From: Enterococcus mundtii
GTDB taxonomy: Bacteria > Bacillota > Bacilli > Lactobacillales > Enterococcaceae
Direction: 5' to 3'
Assembly (NCBI RefSeq): GCF_013394305.1
Contig: NZ_AP019810.1
Span: 806,001-870,000 of the forward strand
DNA length: 64,000 bases
In this document: piece after piece, positions 38,767 to 47,327 of the stretch
How the letters are laid out: each line of letters starts with the position of its first letter
Numbering within the stretch: position 1 is the first letter of the stretch
Notes under the pieces: generated by a model
The model's input: only the letters and a program-made list of their open reading frames with translations
Told to the model about the DNA's origin: nothing
Database searches by the model: none
Program-made: the position numbers and the translations under genes

Positions 38767-38800
38767 CACACACTGATATCTGTTGTGCGCTTGATCGTTT
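38767..38800 (-). repeat. Hairpin just upstream of mgtA
   Basis: Arms ATCAAGCGCACAACAGAT and ATCAgTGTGTGCTTGAT lie between the small leader ORF and the mgtA ribosome site. There is no T run, so it is not a simple terminator. It could expose or mask the ribosome site depending on translation of the leader ORF. Confidence 0.6.
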
Positions 38801-38802
38801 AT

Positions 38803-38904
38803 CTAATCAACGGAGACAGAGTGTTCTAAAGGCGCTGAGAACAGATAGATAATAGTCTCAACATAACAACGCTTTGTCTCCTTGTACACCGGACTTTCAT
38901 CCAT
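38803..38904 (-). CDS. Small leader ORF between the M-box and mgtA (33 residues)
   Basis: ATG at 38904 with the strong site GAAAGGAG nine bases before it. It encodes MDESPVYKETKRCYVETI and ends at ...LEHSVSVD. It lies after the riboswitch terminator and before the mgtA hairpin, and stops 64 bases before the mgtA start. No hydrophobic helix, no homolog that I recognise. It could be a translated leader that couples amino-acid or Mg-dependent ribosome behaviour to mgtA, as mgtL does in Salmonella (by analogy only), or a small protein in its own right. Confidence 0.55.
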   Translation of the reverse strand: MDESPVYKETKRCYVETIIYLFSAPLEHSVSVD

Positions 38905-39023
38905 TTGTTCTCATCTCCTTTCGTTTACTTAAATTACTTTCTTGGCCGACTACTGGATACTTCAACTTCCCAACTTGATCACCCTCTAACACCTTTTTAT
39001 TTGAAAAAACAGATTGGTGAGAA

Positions 39024-39057
39024 ACAAAAAACCTTTCGCCAAAACTCAGCGAAAGGT
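39024..39057 (-). terminator. Riboswitch-controlled terminator upstream of mgtA
   Basis: Stem ACCTTTCGC/GCGAAAGGT followed by TTTTTTG on the minus strand. Its loop-side segment GAGTTTTGG is complementary to CCAAAACTC at 39099-39107, which gives the alternative antiterminator. Confidence 0.8.
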
Positions 39058-39124
39058 CAAAAAAGTGCACAAAAAAAAGCATGGATGATCTACTCGTTGA
39101 GTTTTGGCACTATACAACGTAAAA

Positions 39125-39250
39125 AGCAAAAGCGCTTTTAGCTACCTTATGAAAAGCCTTATCTCGACAATTCCTGTTCTACCCATTGGCGTCTCTCGAC
39201 ATTTTTGGGCAGTAGCCTATGTTTGTATAGGAGCCTCACCTAACAAATCT
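39125..39250 (-). promoter_or_regulatory. M-box (ykoK) magnesium riboswitch
   Basis: The minus strand reads TTAGGTGAGGCTCCTATACA, then CATAGGCTACTGCCC, ATGTCGAGAGACGCC and AATGGGTAGAACAGG, all in the order of the M-box consensus. Mg2+ binding should favour the terminator at 39024-39057 and so shut off mgtA. A sigma-A promoter precedes it. Confidence 0.95.
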
Positions 39251-39270
39251 TATTCAGTTTTCCCTCACCT

Positions 39271-39299
39271 AATGTAACAACTATTGGCTGGAATGTCAA
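39271..39299 (-). promoter_or_regulatory. Promoter of the M-box/mgtA transcript
   Basis: TTGACA (complement of 39294-39299), a 17-nt spacer, and TACATT (complement of 39271-39276). It is placed just upstream of the M-box. Confidence 0.7.
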
Positions 39300-39337
39300 A
39301 CACATTTTCAAAAAAATTGAAACTCTAAGGGATTCGT

Positions 39338-39366
39338 TTGTCATGTTTTCTTTCTCTAGGTATAAT
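39338..39366 (+). promoter_or_regulatory. Promoter of ndk
   Basis: TTGTCA (39338-39343), a 17-nt spacer, and a perfect TATAAT (39361-39366), 31 nt before the ndk start codon. It is divergent from the mgtA promoter. Confidence 0.8.
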
Positions 39367-39397
39367 GAACCTATCACAACAGATCGGAGTGAAGGAT

Positions 39398-39832
39398 ATG
39401 GAACGTACACTTGTTATTATCAAACCTGATGGGGTAAGACGTCATTTGATTGGCCGAATCATCCAGCGTTTTGAAGAAAAAGGATTCGCAATCGCTGAAA
39501 TGAAATTCGCGACGATGACTGAAAAACTAGCAAAAGAACACTATCAACATCTATCTAATCGAAGCTTTTTCGATGACTTGATCGACTATATGACTTCTGG
39601 TCCAGTCGTCTATCTGGTATTAACAGGTGAAGATGTGATCGATCTCGTACGCAAAATGGTCGGTGCAACAAAAGCAGCGGATGCCGTTCCTGGGACGATC
39701 AGAGGCGATTTTGCCTTACCTGGTACAGAAAATATCATTCACGCTTCGGATTCACGAGATGCAGCCAATACTGAGATCACACGTTTCTTTCCGCCATTCG
39801 ATACAAAGAAAGTAGAAGATGCGAAAAAATAA
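39398..39832 (+). CDS. ndk: Nucleoside diphosphate kinase
   Basis: 144 residues from ATG 39398, with the site GGAGTGAAGG. MERTLVIIKPDGVRRHLIG at the N-terminus and the catalytic His in ENIIHASDS are diagnostic. It exchanges the terminal phosphate between nucleoside di- and triphosphates. Many enterococci and streptococci lack or vary this gene; here it is intact and single, with its own promoter. A hairpin at 39889-39958 probably ends the transcript. Confidence 0.97.
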   Translation: MERTLVIIKPDGVRRHLIGRIIQRFEEKGFAIAEMKFATMTEKLAKEHYQHLSNRSFFDDLIDYMTSGPVVYLVLTGEDVIDLVRKMVGATKAADAVPGTIRGDFALPGTENIIHASDSRDAANTEITRFFPPFDTKKVEDAKK

Positions 39833-39888
39833 ATTTTTTGCTCACTGACTTTTTGAGTGCATAAATTTTTGATCATCTTATTGATATG

Positions 39889-39965
39889 CCAGTCCTTCTG
39901 TTAGAGGTCATGCTCCACACGTTTAGTGAGAGGATTGACTCAATACTAGAGGGACTGGTTTTCCT
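39889..39965 (+). terminator. Hairpin downstream of ndk
   Basis: Arms CCAGTCCTTCT and AGAGGGACTGG, about 50 bases apart, followed by TTTTCCTTTT on the plus strand. Confidence 0.5.
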
Positions 39966-40012
39966 TTTGTATTAAGTCAAATGCCCACTAAATAGCCGCT
40001 TTCAGCAAATCT

Positions 40013-40879
40013 CTAGCGTTGTGCTTGGATAGACAATAGTTTTTCTTCTAATTCATCTCGCTCTTCTTTGCCTAAGGTATACTCGATCACTGCAAATAAT
40101 GACTCAAACTCCTCTTTTTTGATGGGTTCCCCTAATGCGGTGGCGATCAATCGACGATAATAATCGGACATCAAATTCTCGTAAATGACTGCTGTCTTTG
40201 ATTTCAAACCTAAACAACGATACATATCTTCATTGATGCTTCGTGCTTTTTTATATCTTTTTTTGTCGATATAATAGATAGTCAAATTCTTTAAAAAAAG
40301 AAACAAACACTGATCATAACCTGACTTCATTGCTTTACGCATTCGTTTTTTAATTTTCAAATAATTGTTTTCGATAAAGGAATCGCTGAAAATAAAGGGG
40401 AACTCTGCTAATAAGTCTAGTTCATATCGACCAAATTCTTCCAGTTTCATAAAGTAATCTTCGATCATTCGTATCTCATATCCCAAAAATTCCAATTGGA
40501 TATCTGGCTTCACACTTGATTTCCAATACATATGTATATTCAGTACGAGATAGTAAAGATCAGCCGTTCGCTTAAATTGCTTGCGATTGTCGGCAATTTC
40601 TTTGTAGGGATCAAAATCATCCTCCTGAACTTTATTCAAAAGATTACGTGTTTTTCTCGTTTTCCGTGGTTCTTCCACTTGATTTCGTAGCGATTCGTAT
40701 TCAGTAAGTGTGATATTCAACCGATCAAGAAATGCCATCAGTGTTAAAAAAGAAATTTTTTTGATCGTACGATTCTCGATCCCCACAAGCGAAGTTTTTG
40801 AACATATCCCTTCTGCCAATTGTGACTGTGTCAACTTGCGACTTACCCGTAATTTTTTGATCAATTCTCCATCGTGCAT
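40013..40879 (-). CDS. Rgg/MutR-family transcriptional regulator
   Basis: 288 residues. The N-terminal helix-turn-helix covers about residues 5-60 (LRVSRKLTQSQLAEGICSKT and IENRTIKKISFLTLMAFLDR). The rest is all-helical with TPR-like units, as in peptide-sensing Rgg and RNPP proteins. Rgg proteins often respond to a short peptide encoded next door; no such short hydrophobic ORF with a ribosome site was found within about 400 bases on either strand. Target genes are unknown. It is monocistronic. Confidence 0.85.
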   Translation of the reverse strand: MHDGELIKKLRVSRKLTQSQLAEGICSKTSLVGIENRTIKKISFLTLMAFLDRLNITLTEYESLRNQVEEPRKTRKTRNLLNKVQEDDFDPYKEIADNRKQFKRTADLYYLVLNIHMYWKSSVKPDIQLEFLGYEIRMIEDYFMKLEEFGRYELDLLAEFPFIFSDSFIENNYLKIKKRMRKAMKSGYDQCLFLFLKNLTIYYIDKKRYKKARSINEDMYRCLGLKSKTAVIYENLMSDYYRRLIATALGEPIKKEEFESLFAVIEYTLGKEERDELEEKLLSIQAQR

Positions 40880-41025
40880 AATACGCCTCCTTTAGTGTGT
40901 GCATTTTCCAATAAGATCCTCTTCGTCAGAACAACAACCGAAAAAGAGAAATAACTATCGAAATATTTATTGCATTCACTAATTAAGTACGCATAAATAA
41001 AAAAAATATTTGAAGAACAATAAAA

Positions 41026-41064
41026 AAACTTCTAAAAAGTGAAATTACAACTTTTTAGAAGTTT
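41026..41064 (-). terminator. Hairpin terminator of the LtaS-like gene
   Basis: A perfect stem, AAACTTCTAAAAAGT, with a 9-base loop is followed on the minus strand by TTTTTTTATT. It lies after the tandem hairpin repeats downstream of the LtaS-like gene. Confidence 0.7.
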
Positions 41065-41068
41065 AGTA

Positions 41069-41340
41069 AGGTTGTGAAAGAAGCGCTTTGACCTGAACAG
41101 TAAGATGAAAAGGCAGAAAATAGTTCCTCATATTTTTTGATTTTTCTGTTTAGTGTTGAAGGTCAGCTACTTGAACACCGTTGATCCAGGTTGTGAGAAA
41201 GCCGTTCAGCTCCGAATATTAAGACGAAACTTGAGGAAATAGCTTTCTATATTTTTTCAAGTTTTGACTTAATATTGAAGGAGCTGGCTTTCGAACACCG
41301 TTTATCATAGGTTGTGAAAGAAGCCTTCAGATAGCTTGCT
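41069..41340. repeat. Tandem hairpin repeats (AGGTTGTGA family)
   Basis: Units begin AGGTTGTGA(A/G)A at 41069, 41188 and 41309, that is every 119-121 bases, and each ends with GAACACCGTT. The third unit is cut short. Inside each unit the arms pair with each other, e.g. CAGCTCC...AATATTAAG with CTTAATATT...GGAGCTG in the second. The inner arms differ between units. A further copy in inverted orientation is at 62284-62415. Confidence 0.8.
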
Positions 41341-41363
41341 CCTTCACCGACATCTAGCCATGT

Positions 41364-43451
41364 CTATGGTTTGTCCGCCGATCCATCCTCTGCAGGGTAT
41401 AGATTGGTTGTTGTTTGATCATGATTTTTAGAATAGACACTTGTTGAGGCTGCACCTTTTTCTTTTTCAATTTGTTGGTTCCGTTGCACTTGATTCTTAT
41501 AGTCATACTTTGCAGGATCGATCGTCGTAAATCCATTTGGCACATAGAATCGCAAAAGATTTTCTTGATTGAGTTTATCAGAAAGACTCAAAGCTGTTTT
41601 TACCTGATTTTGTTCTTGTGCGACTTTTTGTTCCGCTGCTTGGTTTTCTTCAAGTAATGCCCCTGTTTTCGTATCATAGATTTTTCCACCTAATACGGTG
41701 TAATCCGGCGCGACAAAATTCCCATTTCTGAATGCCACGACTTGATCATGTTGAGGTGAAAGTAAATCTGTACCAAAATGGATATAATTTTTGTCCTCGA
41801 TTCCTAATAAATGGAGTAAAGTTGGTAAAACATCGATTTCACCACCATACTCATGTTTGACTGTTCCTTTTGTATAACCTGGAATATGGAACATCAGCGG
41901 TACTCTTTGCATCTGCGCATTATCAAAATCGCCCCATGTTTCTGGATCTTTTCCTAGTGCTGAAGCAAGGTCTTTATTGTCCGTATTTGAGATACCAAAA
42001 TGATCCCCGTAAATCACGAACATCGAATGGTCATAAATCCCAGAAGCTTTCAAATAAGTAAAGAACTGTTTGAGCGACTGATCTAAATAATGGGCCGTTC
42101 GCACATAATTATCAACGGTACTATTTCCTGTATTTAACGAAGGAAAATCAAAGTTTTTGTCATCTGTATAATAAGGGGTGTGATTCGTGACAGAAAGAAA
42201 CTTCGCATAAAATGGTTGTTGCAAATGTTCGAGATAGTTTGCGGATTCTCGAAATAGATTTTTATCTAAAATACCATAGCCAAGCATCTCATCTGAATCA
42301 TCGAAATATGAGCGATCAAAGAAATTATCATACCCTAGATTTTTGTATACATGATCACGATTCCAGAAACTACCGACATTTCCATGAAAAACCGCACTGG
42401 TATAGCCTTGTGTCTGATCCAAGATGGCTGGAGCAGCTTGGAACACATTATCTGAACCTAATTCTGTAAACAACGAACCTTGGGGTAACCCAAACGTCCC
42501 GGTTTCCAACATGTTCTCAGCATCACTGGTTTTCCCTTGTCCAACTTCATGGAAAAAGTTATCAAAACTGATTGTTCCCTGATCGGTAAAGAGACTATTT
42601 AAAAAAGGAGTGACTTCTTGTCCATCTACTTTCATATTGATCAAAAATTGTTGAAAACTTTCCAAATGCAATACGATCACATTTCTTCCTTTTGCAAGTC
42701 CAAACATCTCTGGATCAGGAACAGCGTAATGAGATTTGGTGTAATCGAGGACTTCATCTAAGCCATTGCTGCTTGCATGCGCTCTGACACTGCTAGTGAT
42801 CCCTGTTTTTATCCCATCATAAATCGTATAGGCATCAAGTCCAAGATATTTGACAATATAAGAACGATCGAATGTCCGTTGCAATAATTGAGGGCGATTC
42901 GCTTCACTCATTGCCAGATTGCCAGAAAAGATCAACGCAGACAAACAAGTCACCGCAACCGCCACTGGCTTACGCACAGGGGGTGCTTTCAATGGTACTT
43001 TTTTTATAAATACGCGAATCAGCAGAAAAGCAAAGACGGCGATATCGATCCAATAAAGGATATCATGAGGCTTCATCAAAGAAAAAGAGCTACCAGACAA
43101 TCCCTGGGAAACCTTGAAGAAACCTAGTGCTGATTTAACGGTAATGAAATCTGTGAACTCACGATAGAAAATAATATTCAAATATAGCAATAACGTGTTT
43201 AAAAAATCGATGATAAATAAAACGATCAAACTTGTTCTGACTTTCTTAAAATACAAAGAAATCCCAAAAAACAATAGCGTTGTCGCTATTGGATTGATCC
43301 ATAAAATAAACGTTTGGATGCTTCCTTCTACGCCTAAAGAAAAATCAGTATAGTAGGCAAAAATCGTTTTCATCCAAAAGAAAAAGCCAGCAATCAAAAC
43401 GATGAGTACTTGATGTTGGCCAATTTTTTTTAGTTGTGTCAAAGTCACCAC
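41364..43451 (-). CDS. LtaS-like lipoteichoic acid synthase / sulfatase-fold enzyme
   Basis: 695 residues. Five N-terminal membrane helices (about 10-190), then an extracellular sulfatase-fold domain (about 240-620). The catalytic Thr is in VGQGKTSDAENMLETGTFG; the metal site includes VIYGDHFGISN and the VTNHTPY segment. Such enzymes polymerise glycerol-phosphate from phosphatidylglycerol onto a lipid anchor. Enterococci usually carry two; this one has a Gln/Asn/Lys-rich C-terminal tail after about residue 600. Start uncertain: GTG 43451 or 43448, or TTG 43442, which has the better ribosome spacing. Confidence 0.9.
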   Translation of the reverse strand: MVTLTQLKKIGQHQVLIVLIAGFFFWMKTIFAYYTDFSLGVEGSIQTFILWINPIATTLLFFGISLYFKKVRTSLIVLFIIDFLNTLLLYLNIIFYREFTDFITVKSALGFFKVSQGLSGSSFSLMKPHDILYWIDIAVFAFLLIRVFIKKVPLKAPPVRKPVAVAVTCLSALIFSGNLAMSEANRPQLLQRTFDRSYIVKYLGLDAYTIYDGIKTGITSSVRAHASSNGLDEVLDYTKSHYAVPDPEMFGLAKGRNVIVLHLESFQQFLINMKVDGQEVTPFLNSLFTDQGTISFDNFFHEVGQGKTSDAENMLETGTFGLPQGSLFTELGSDNVFQAAPAILDQTQGYTSAVFHGNVGSFWNRDHVYKNLGYDNFFDRSYFDDSDEMLGYGILDKNLFRESANYLEHLQQPFYAKFLSVTNHTPYYTDDKNFDFPSLNTGNSTVDNYVRTAHYLDQSLKQFFTYLKASGIYDHSMFVIYGDHFGISNTDNKDLASALGKDPETWGDFDNAQMQRVPLMFHIPGYTKGTVKHEYGGEIDVLPTLLHLLGIEDKNYIHFGTDLLSPQHDQVVAFRNGNFVAPDYTVLGGKIYDTKTGALLEENQAAEQKVAQEQNQVKTALSLSDKLNQENLLRFYVPNGFTTIDPAKYDYKNQVQRNQQIEKEKGAASTSVYSKNHDQTTTNLYPAEDGSADKP

Positions 43452-43596
43452 TTCTCTCTAAATTATTGTTCCTGTCTATTTTGCTCCTAAACATTTAGTT
43501 TTTGCTAAAAAAATCTGTTTTTTTACTCTTTTTTATAAATTAATAACTGGTGTTCTATCGTTGCTTTTCTGCTTTCCGGAAAGTAACTGCTTCGAA

Positions 43597-43649
43597 AATA
43601 AGGCGGAATCTAGGCTAATTGTCTTAATTTGCCTAGATTCCGCCTTATT
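43597..43649. repeat. AATAAGG-family hairpin, likely terminator
   Basis: Arms AATAAGGCGGAATCTAGGC and its exact complement with a 15-base loop; the minus strand continues with TTTTCG. It lies between the convergently read ends of the LtaS-like leader and the 43755 gene. Flank GTAACTGCTTCG matches that of the other copies. Confidence 0.75.
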
Positions 43650-43754
43650 GATCAGAGCTGAACATTTCTTGCCCCAACTCTTCAACTAGCTGATCTCAAT
43701 ATTTTTATGTTAGAAAATTTGAACTTTTTTCACTTGTTTATGCGCTTGTTGCTG

Positions 43755-44303
43755 TTACGGTCCAGTTACTACACTAGAATTAGTCGTATTGGACGTCTCT
43801 TCGGATGAAGAGGTGGTGGTTTCAGTTATTTCTTGGATTTCTTCTGTCGTCTTCCGCCATTCAGTCAAGCGTTGATTGACCATCTCTGGGTCTACTTTTT
43901 CAGAATAACTAGAAGATACCTTTCCATTTTTTAACCGTGCGACTTTCTGTTTATCTTCGGTCAAAAGCAGCACGCTCAAGTGCTTGTCCCCGTGTTGGAC
44001 TTGCCTGATTGAAATGGCACTTAATACATCATTGACATTGATGAATTGATTTTTTTCCTTGTCTTTTGGCAGATAAATCTCTAATTCTCCCTTTTCATAG
44101 TTCGCTACAACTTCGTAGTCCGCCCACCAATAGGTTGAAAATTCTTTTTTGAATTCATCTACTGAAGCTTTATTTGCAATGGTTGTTTCTGGTTCTTTGT
44201 GCGCAAGATCAGCGGTCATTTTACCAGAAAATACTGCGGATAACATAAGTATTATAAAAAAGCCAATTAACCAAAAGAGAAGAAAAGGCCTTTTTTTTCG
44301 CAT
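43755..44303 (-). CDS. Membrane-anchored hypothetical protein
   Basis: About 182 residues from ATG 44303 (MRKKRPFLLFWLIG), with an upstream ATG at 44321 as the alternative. One N-terminal membrane helix, then an extracellular part with one alpha/beta domain (about 50-140) and a Ser/Thr/Glu-rich C-terminal tail. No lipobox. No family recognised. A similar helix-plus-domain layout is common among enterococcal cell-envelope proteins. Confidence 0.7.
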   Translation of the reverse strand: MRKKRPFLLFWLIGFFIILMLSAVFSGKMTADLAHKEPETTIANKASVDEFKKEFSTYWWADYEVVANYEKGELEIYLPKDKEKNQFINVNDVLSAISIRQVQHGDKHLSVLLLTEDKQKVARLKNGKVSSSYSEKVDPEMVNQRLTEWRKTTEEIQEITETTTSSSEETSNTTNSSVVTGP

Positions 44304-44423
44304 ACCTTCTTCCACTCCCATTCAAATTTACCTAATCTATTATATACAAAAAATGAAACTTTAAGCGAAGAAATTAAAGAAAAAAATAAAAAATAACGCA
44401 TATCGATGATGTAGGAAAGTGAA

Positions 44424-44460
44424 AATCCCGAGATCATTGTGAATCTCGGGATCATTTTTT
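44424..44460. terminator. Terminator after the GH1 gene
   Basis: Stem AATCCCGAGAT/ATCTCGGGAT with a short loop; T runs lie on both flanks (ATTTTC on minus, ATTTTTT on plus). Confidence 0.8.
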
Positions 44461-44495
44461 AAATTAAAAAATTTCAAAAAAGAACAAATTTCTAA

Positions 44496-45890
44496 TCAAA
44501 CAGAAAAACTATTTGTATCAGCTACTTCTTTGAACCAGTAGCCAGATTTTTTGATCGTCCGTTTGCCATCAGCTAGATCGACTGAAATAAAGCCATAGCG
44601 ATTTTTATACGCATTCGTCCATGACCAGTTATCCATACACGTCCACATGTGATAGCCTAAGCAGTTCGCACCTTCTTCGATTGCTTGATGCACATATTTT
44701 AAGTGTTCTTGGACAAATTCGATGCGATAATCATCATGGATCATTCCGTCAGCTTCAATAAAGCGGGCTTCATTTTCAACACCCATACCGTTTTCTGAGA
44801 TAAAACAGTCGATGTTGCCGTAGTTGTCTCGAACATTGATCAAGATATCGTAAATACCTTTTTCATAAATCTCCCACCCACGATAAGGATTCATTTTACG
44901 TCCTGGCATTTCATAGTTATCAAAGTAATCTTCGGGCATTGGGCCATTTGTTGTATCGATTGCTGTTTCTTTAGCTTTGACACGGCGTGGCTGATAATAA
45001 TTGATTCCTAAAAGATCCACCGTATTATTTTTGATAATTGCTAGATCTTCTTCCTGTATGTCCGGAAGAATCTCTAGCTCAGTTACGATCTCGATCAATT
45101 CTTGTGGAAATTCTCCTTTAACAGCGGGATCTAAAAATGAGCGATTGAAAAAGGCATCGGCGATTTGCGCAGCTTTCACATCGGCAGGATCGTTCTCATT
45201 TCTTGGATAACTAGGTGTTAAATTTAAGATGATCCCGATTTTACCGTCTTGTTTTGTTTCATGATAGGCTTTGATAGCTAACGCAGAAGATAATGCCTCG
45301 TGATAGCCAACTTGAACTGCTTTTTTCATATCCGACTCTTCAGGATAATGCCAACGATATAAATAACCAGCTTCGACAGGAACGATTGGTTCATTATGCG
45401 TGAACCATTTTTTTACCTTCGTTCCAAATAATTCAAAACAAGTTTTGGCATACGTTTCATAAGCTTCGACAGTTTCACGGGCGAACCAACCACCTTTTTC
45501 TTGAAGGTACATCGGCATATCGAAATGATACAAGTTAACAAATGGCTCAATACCATGTGCAATCAGTTCATCAAAATAACTATTATAAAATGCGACTGCT
45601 TGGGGATTGACTGCACCTGTATCATCTGGAATCAAGCGACTCCATTGAATAGATGTCCGAAATGAATTATGTCCGGTTTGTTTCATCAACTGAACGTCTT
45701 CTTTATATTTTGTATAGACTTGCGACGCTTTTTCCGGACCGACTTGATCAAAGAATTTTTCTGGCTCTTTGGAAAACCAATAATCGAAAATATTGTCTCC
45801 TTTATGATCGCCAGGTACCCGACCTTCTGTTTGTGGTCCACTTGCTGCAGAACCCCACCAAAATTTTTCTGGAAATTGATATGTTGTCAT
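44496..45890 (-). CDS. GH1 6-phospho-beta-glucosidase
   Basis: 464 residues, full GH1 length. N-terminal FWWGSAASGPQTEG, the acid/base Glu in WFTHNEPIVP, and the nucleophile in CFISENGMGVENE. GH1 enzymes of this group split phosphorylated beta-glucosides delivered by a PTS. No PTS gene is adjacent, so the partner transporter is elsewhere. A cre-like sequence with core AAACGTTT lies about 60 bases upstream (45948-45962). It is one of two GH1 genes in the window; the other is at 57603-59048. Confidence 0.9.
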   Translation of the reverse strand: MTTYQFPEKFWWGSAASGPQTEGRVPGDHKGDNIFDYWFSKEPEKFFDQVGPEKASQVYTKYKEDVQLMKQTGHNSFRTSIQWSRLIPDDTGAVNPQAVAFYNSYFDELIAHGIEPFVNLYHFDMPMYLQEKGGWFARETVEAYETYAKTCFELFGTKVKKWFTHNEPIVPVEAGYLYRWHYPEESDMKKAVQVGYHEALSSALAIKAYHETKQDGKIGIILNLTPSYPRNENDPADVKAAQIADAFFNRSFLDPAVKGEFPQELIEIVTELEILPDIQEEDLAIIKNNTVDLLGINYYQPRRVKAKETAIDTTNGPMPEDYFDNYEMPGRKMNPYRGWEIYEKGIYDILINVRDNYGNIDCFISENGMGVENEARFIEADGMIHDDYRIEFVQEHLKYVHQAIEEGANCLGYHMWTCMDNWSWTNAYKNRYGFISVDLADGKRTIKKSGYWFKEVADTNSFSV

Positions 45891-46194
45891 TTTTGCACCT
45901 CGTTGATTCTTTTCATTTATGTTTTTTTATGTCGCACATCTCAATACAGCAAACGTTTTCTCCGCTTACAACCATTATTATAAACCGTTTCCTCCAAAAA
46001 GACTAGACCAATTAGGATAAATAATAAAATCGAACCAATAAGACTAAAAATGTTTACTTTACTTCCCAGCAAACTTCTCCTGGAACCACTCTAAAACATC
46101 AATCGCTTCAAAAACTTACTTTTTGTAGCCATTTATTTCATGTTGCTGGATTCAATGGTATAATCACTTTATCCAATCTACTGGGGGCATTATT

Positions 46195-46611
46195 TTGAAA
46201 AAAACATTGATTTACTTTACGTTGATTTTTGCCTTATTCGCTTTTTCTGGCTGTAATCAATCAAATCACTCAACGGAAGAAACAACGAATACGACCACTT
46301 TTCAGGCGGATAAATCTGATATAACAAATAGCACCTATACACTGAAGGTCCGAAAAAACATGGACCTTGCCAATGCAGAGATCAAATTTAAAGACGACAC
46401 GATGGAATGGACACGAACATATGCTGAGTCTGAAACTGATACAGCAAGCACGTCTCCAGAGAAAATCGTGTTAACCGATGTCAAGATCACAACTGAAAAT
46501 GAGGAGTATACGATCGTTGGTAAAAAAGACGGTTCGACTCAGACTTTTCATTTTAGAAAAATCGGTAATTTTCGTATAGAAGATGATGAAGGTAATATCT
46601 ATACGTTATAG
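46195..46611 (+). CDS. Small lipoprotein of unknown function
   Basis: 138 residues, starting with TTG 46195 after GGGGG. Lipobox FSGC (Cys20), a short Ser/Thr linker, then a small beta-rich domain ending in FHFRKIGNFRIEDDEGNIYT. TATAAT lies about 35 bases upstream. No family recognised. Its start codon and small size suggest low expression. Confidence 0.75.
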   Translation: MKKTLIYFTLIFALFAFSGCNQSNHSTEETTNTTTFQADKSDITNSTYTLKVRKNMDLANAEIKFKDDTMEWTRTYAESETDTASTSPEKIVLTDVKITTENEEYTIVGKKDGSTQTFHFRKIGNFRIEDDEGNIYTL

Positions 46612-46660
46612 TTTGAGTGCATAACATAAAAGTAGCAGTCGAGACAGAAATGTTTCATCT

Positions 46661-46727
46661 CGAAAAATAAGGCGTCATCCACGAAAATTGTTTTCCTAAT
46701 TTTTGTGGATGGTGCCTTATTTTTCGA
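46661..46727. repeat. AATAAGG-family hairpin
   Basis: Arms CGAAAAATAAGGCGTCATCC and its near-complement with a loop of about 25 bases. The flanks GACAGAAATGTTTCATCT and GCGGTTACTGCTATTTCG are partly shared with the copies at 47188 and 56509. Follows the lipoprotein gene and may act as its terminator. Confidence 0.8.
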
Positions 46728-46901
46728 AGCGGTTACTGCTATTTCGACGTTTATTCAGTTTTAAAATATGCTTTCCCACTCATGTTTCTTTTCATTAGAT
46801 CGTGCATCTTTTAGCCGTTTTTCACTATGAAAGCTCACAATGATGAGTCAATTTTCTGATACATGCTCATCACTAAAAATTCTAAGTTTTCTTAATTAAT
46901 T

Positions 46902-46930
46902 TTGTTTCTATCCTGTGTTTCTGCTATAGT
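46902..46930 (+). promoter_or_regulatory. Promoter of the small Cys-rich protein gene
   Basis: TTGTTT (46902-46907), a 17-nt spacer and TATAGT (46925-46930), about 34 nt before the start codon. Confidence 0.65.
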
Positions 46931-46963
46931 AAAGAAGCACTTGATATACTAAGGAGAAAGAAT

Positions 46964-47146
46964 ATGCAGACAGCAAATACTCAAGATTACTGTACCTGTA
47001 CGACGAATCAAAATGTACACACAGAGATCAACGACCAAGGAAGAGCCAATTTTTGTGACCATTGCCATAAAATGATCGAGGGTTCGAATCAACCTTTTGA
47101 GTTTTTTACAAGCCGAGAAGAGTCGAACAAAGAAACAAATAGTTAA
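46964..47146 (+). CDS. Small Cys/His-rich protein (putative zinc-binding)
   Basis: 60 residues. ATG follows AAGGAG with good spacing, and a promoter lies in front, so it is likely expressed. Contains CTC near residue 11 and NFCDHCHKMI near residue 30, a CxC...CxxCH arrangement able to hold one metal ion. No signal peptide. No family recognised. The next feature is an AATAAGG hairpin that probably ends the transcript. Confidence 0.65.
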   Translation: MQTANTQDYCTCTTNQNVHTEINDQGRANFCDHCHKMIEGSNQPFEFFTSREESNKETNS

Positions 47147-47187
47147 AAATACAAAAAAAGAGCGCGGAACAGAAATGTTTAGTCTCT

Positions 47188-47250
47188 AAAAATAAGGCGA
47201 CAACTACAAAAATCATTCTTCCACTTTTTGTAGTTGTTGCCTTATTTTTT
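47188..47250. repeat. AATAAGG-family hairpin
   Basis: Arms TAAAAATAAGGCGACAACTAC / GTAGTTGTTGCCTTATTTTTA with a loop of about 20 bases. The flanks GGAACAGAAATGTTTAGTCT and AGAACTTCTATCTCC resemble those of the copy at 46661. Confidence 0.8.
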
Positions 47251-47327
47251 TAAGAGAGAACTTCTATCTCCATCGTTTATTCAGTTACAGGTTGAAAACA
47301 ATCAGTGAATTTTGCTTTTGTCTCGCC

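Noticed and set aside
38897-39082. 61-residue minus-strand frame in the mgtA leader
   Set aside because: It runs through the riboswitch terminator and has no ribosome site; the 33-codon ORF at 38803-38904 is the better candidate.
41069-41340. CRISPR array
   Set aside because: The units have a period near 120 and pair internally; there are no short direct repeats with unique spacers and no cas genes.
40880-41360. Short hydrophobic peptide gene next to the Rgg-type regulator
   Set aside because: Checked both strands; no start codon with ribosome site and hydrophobic tail was found.
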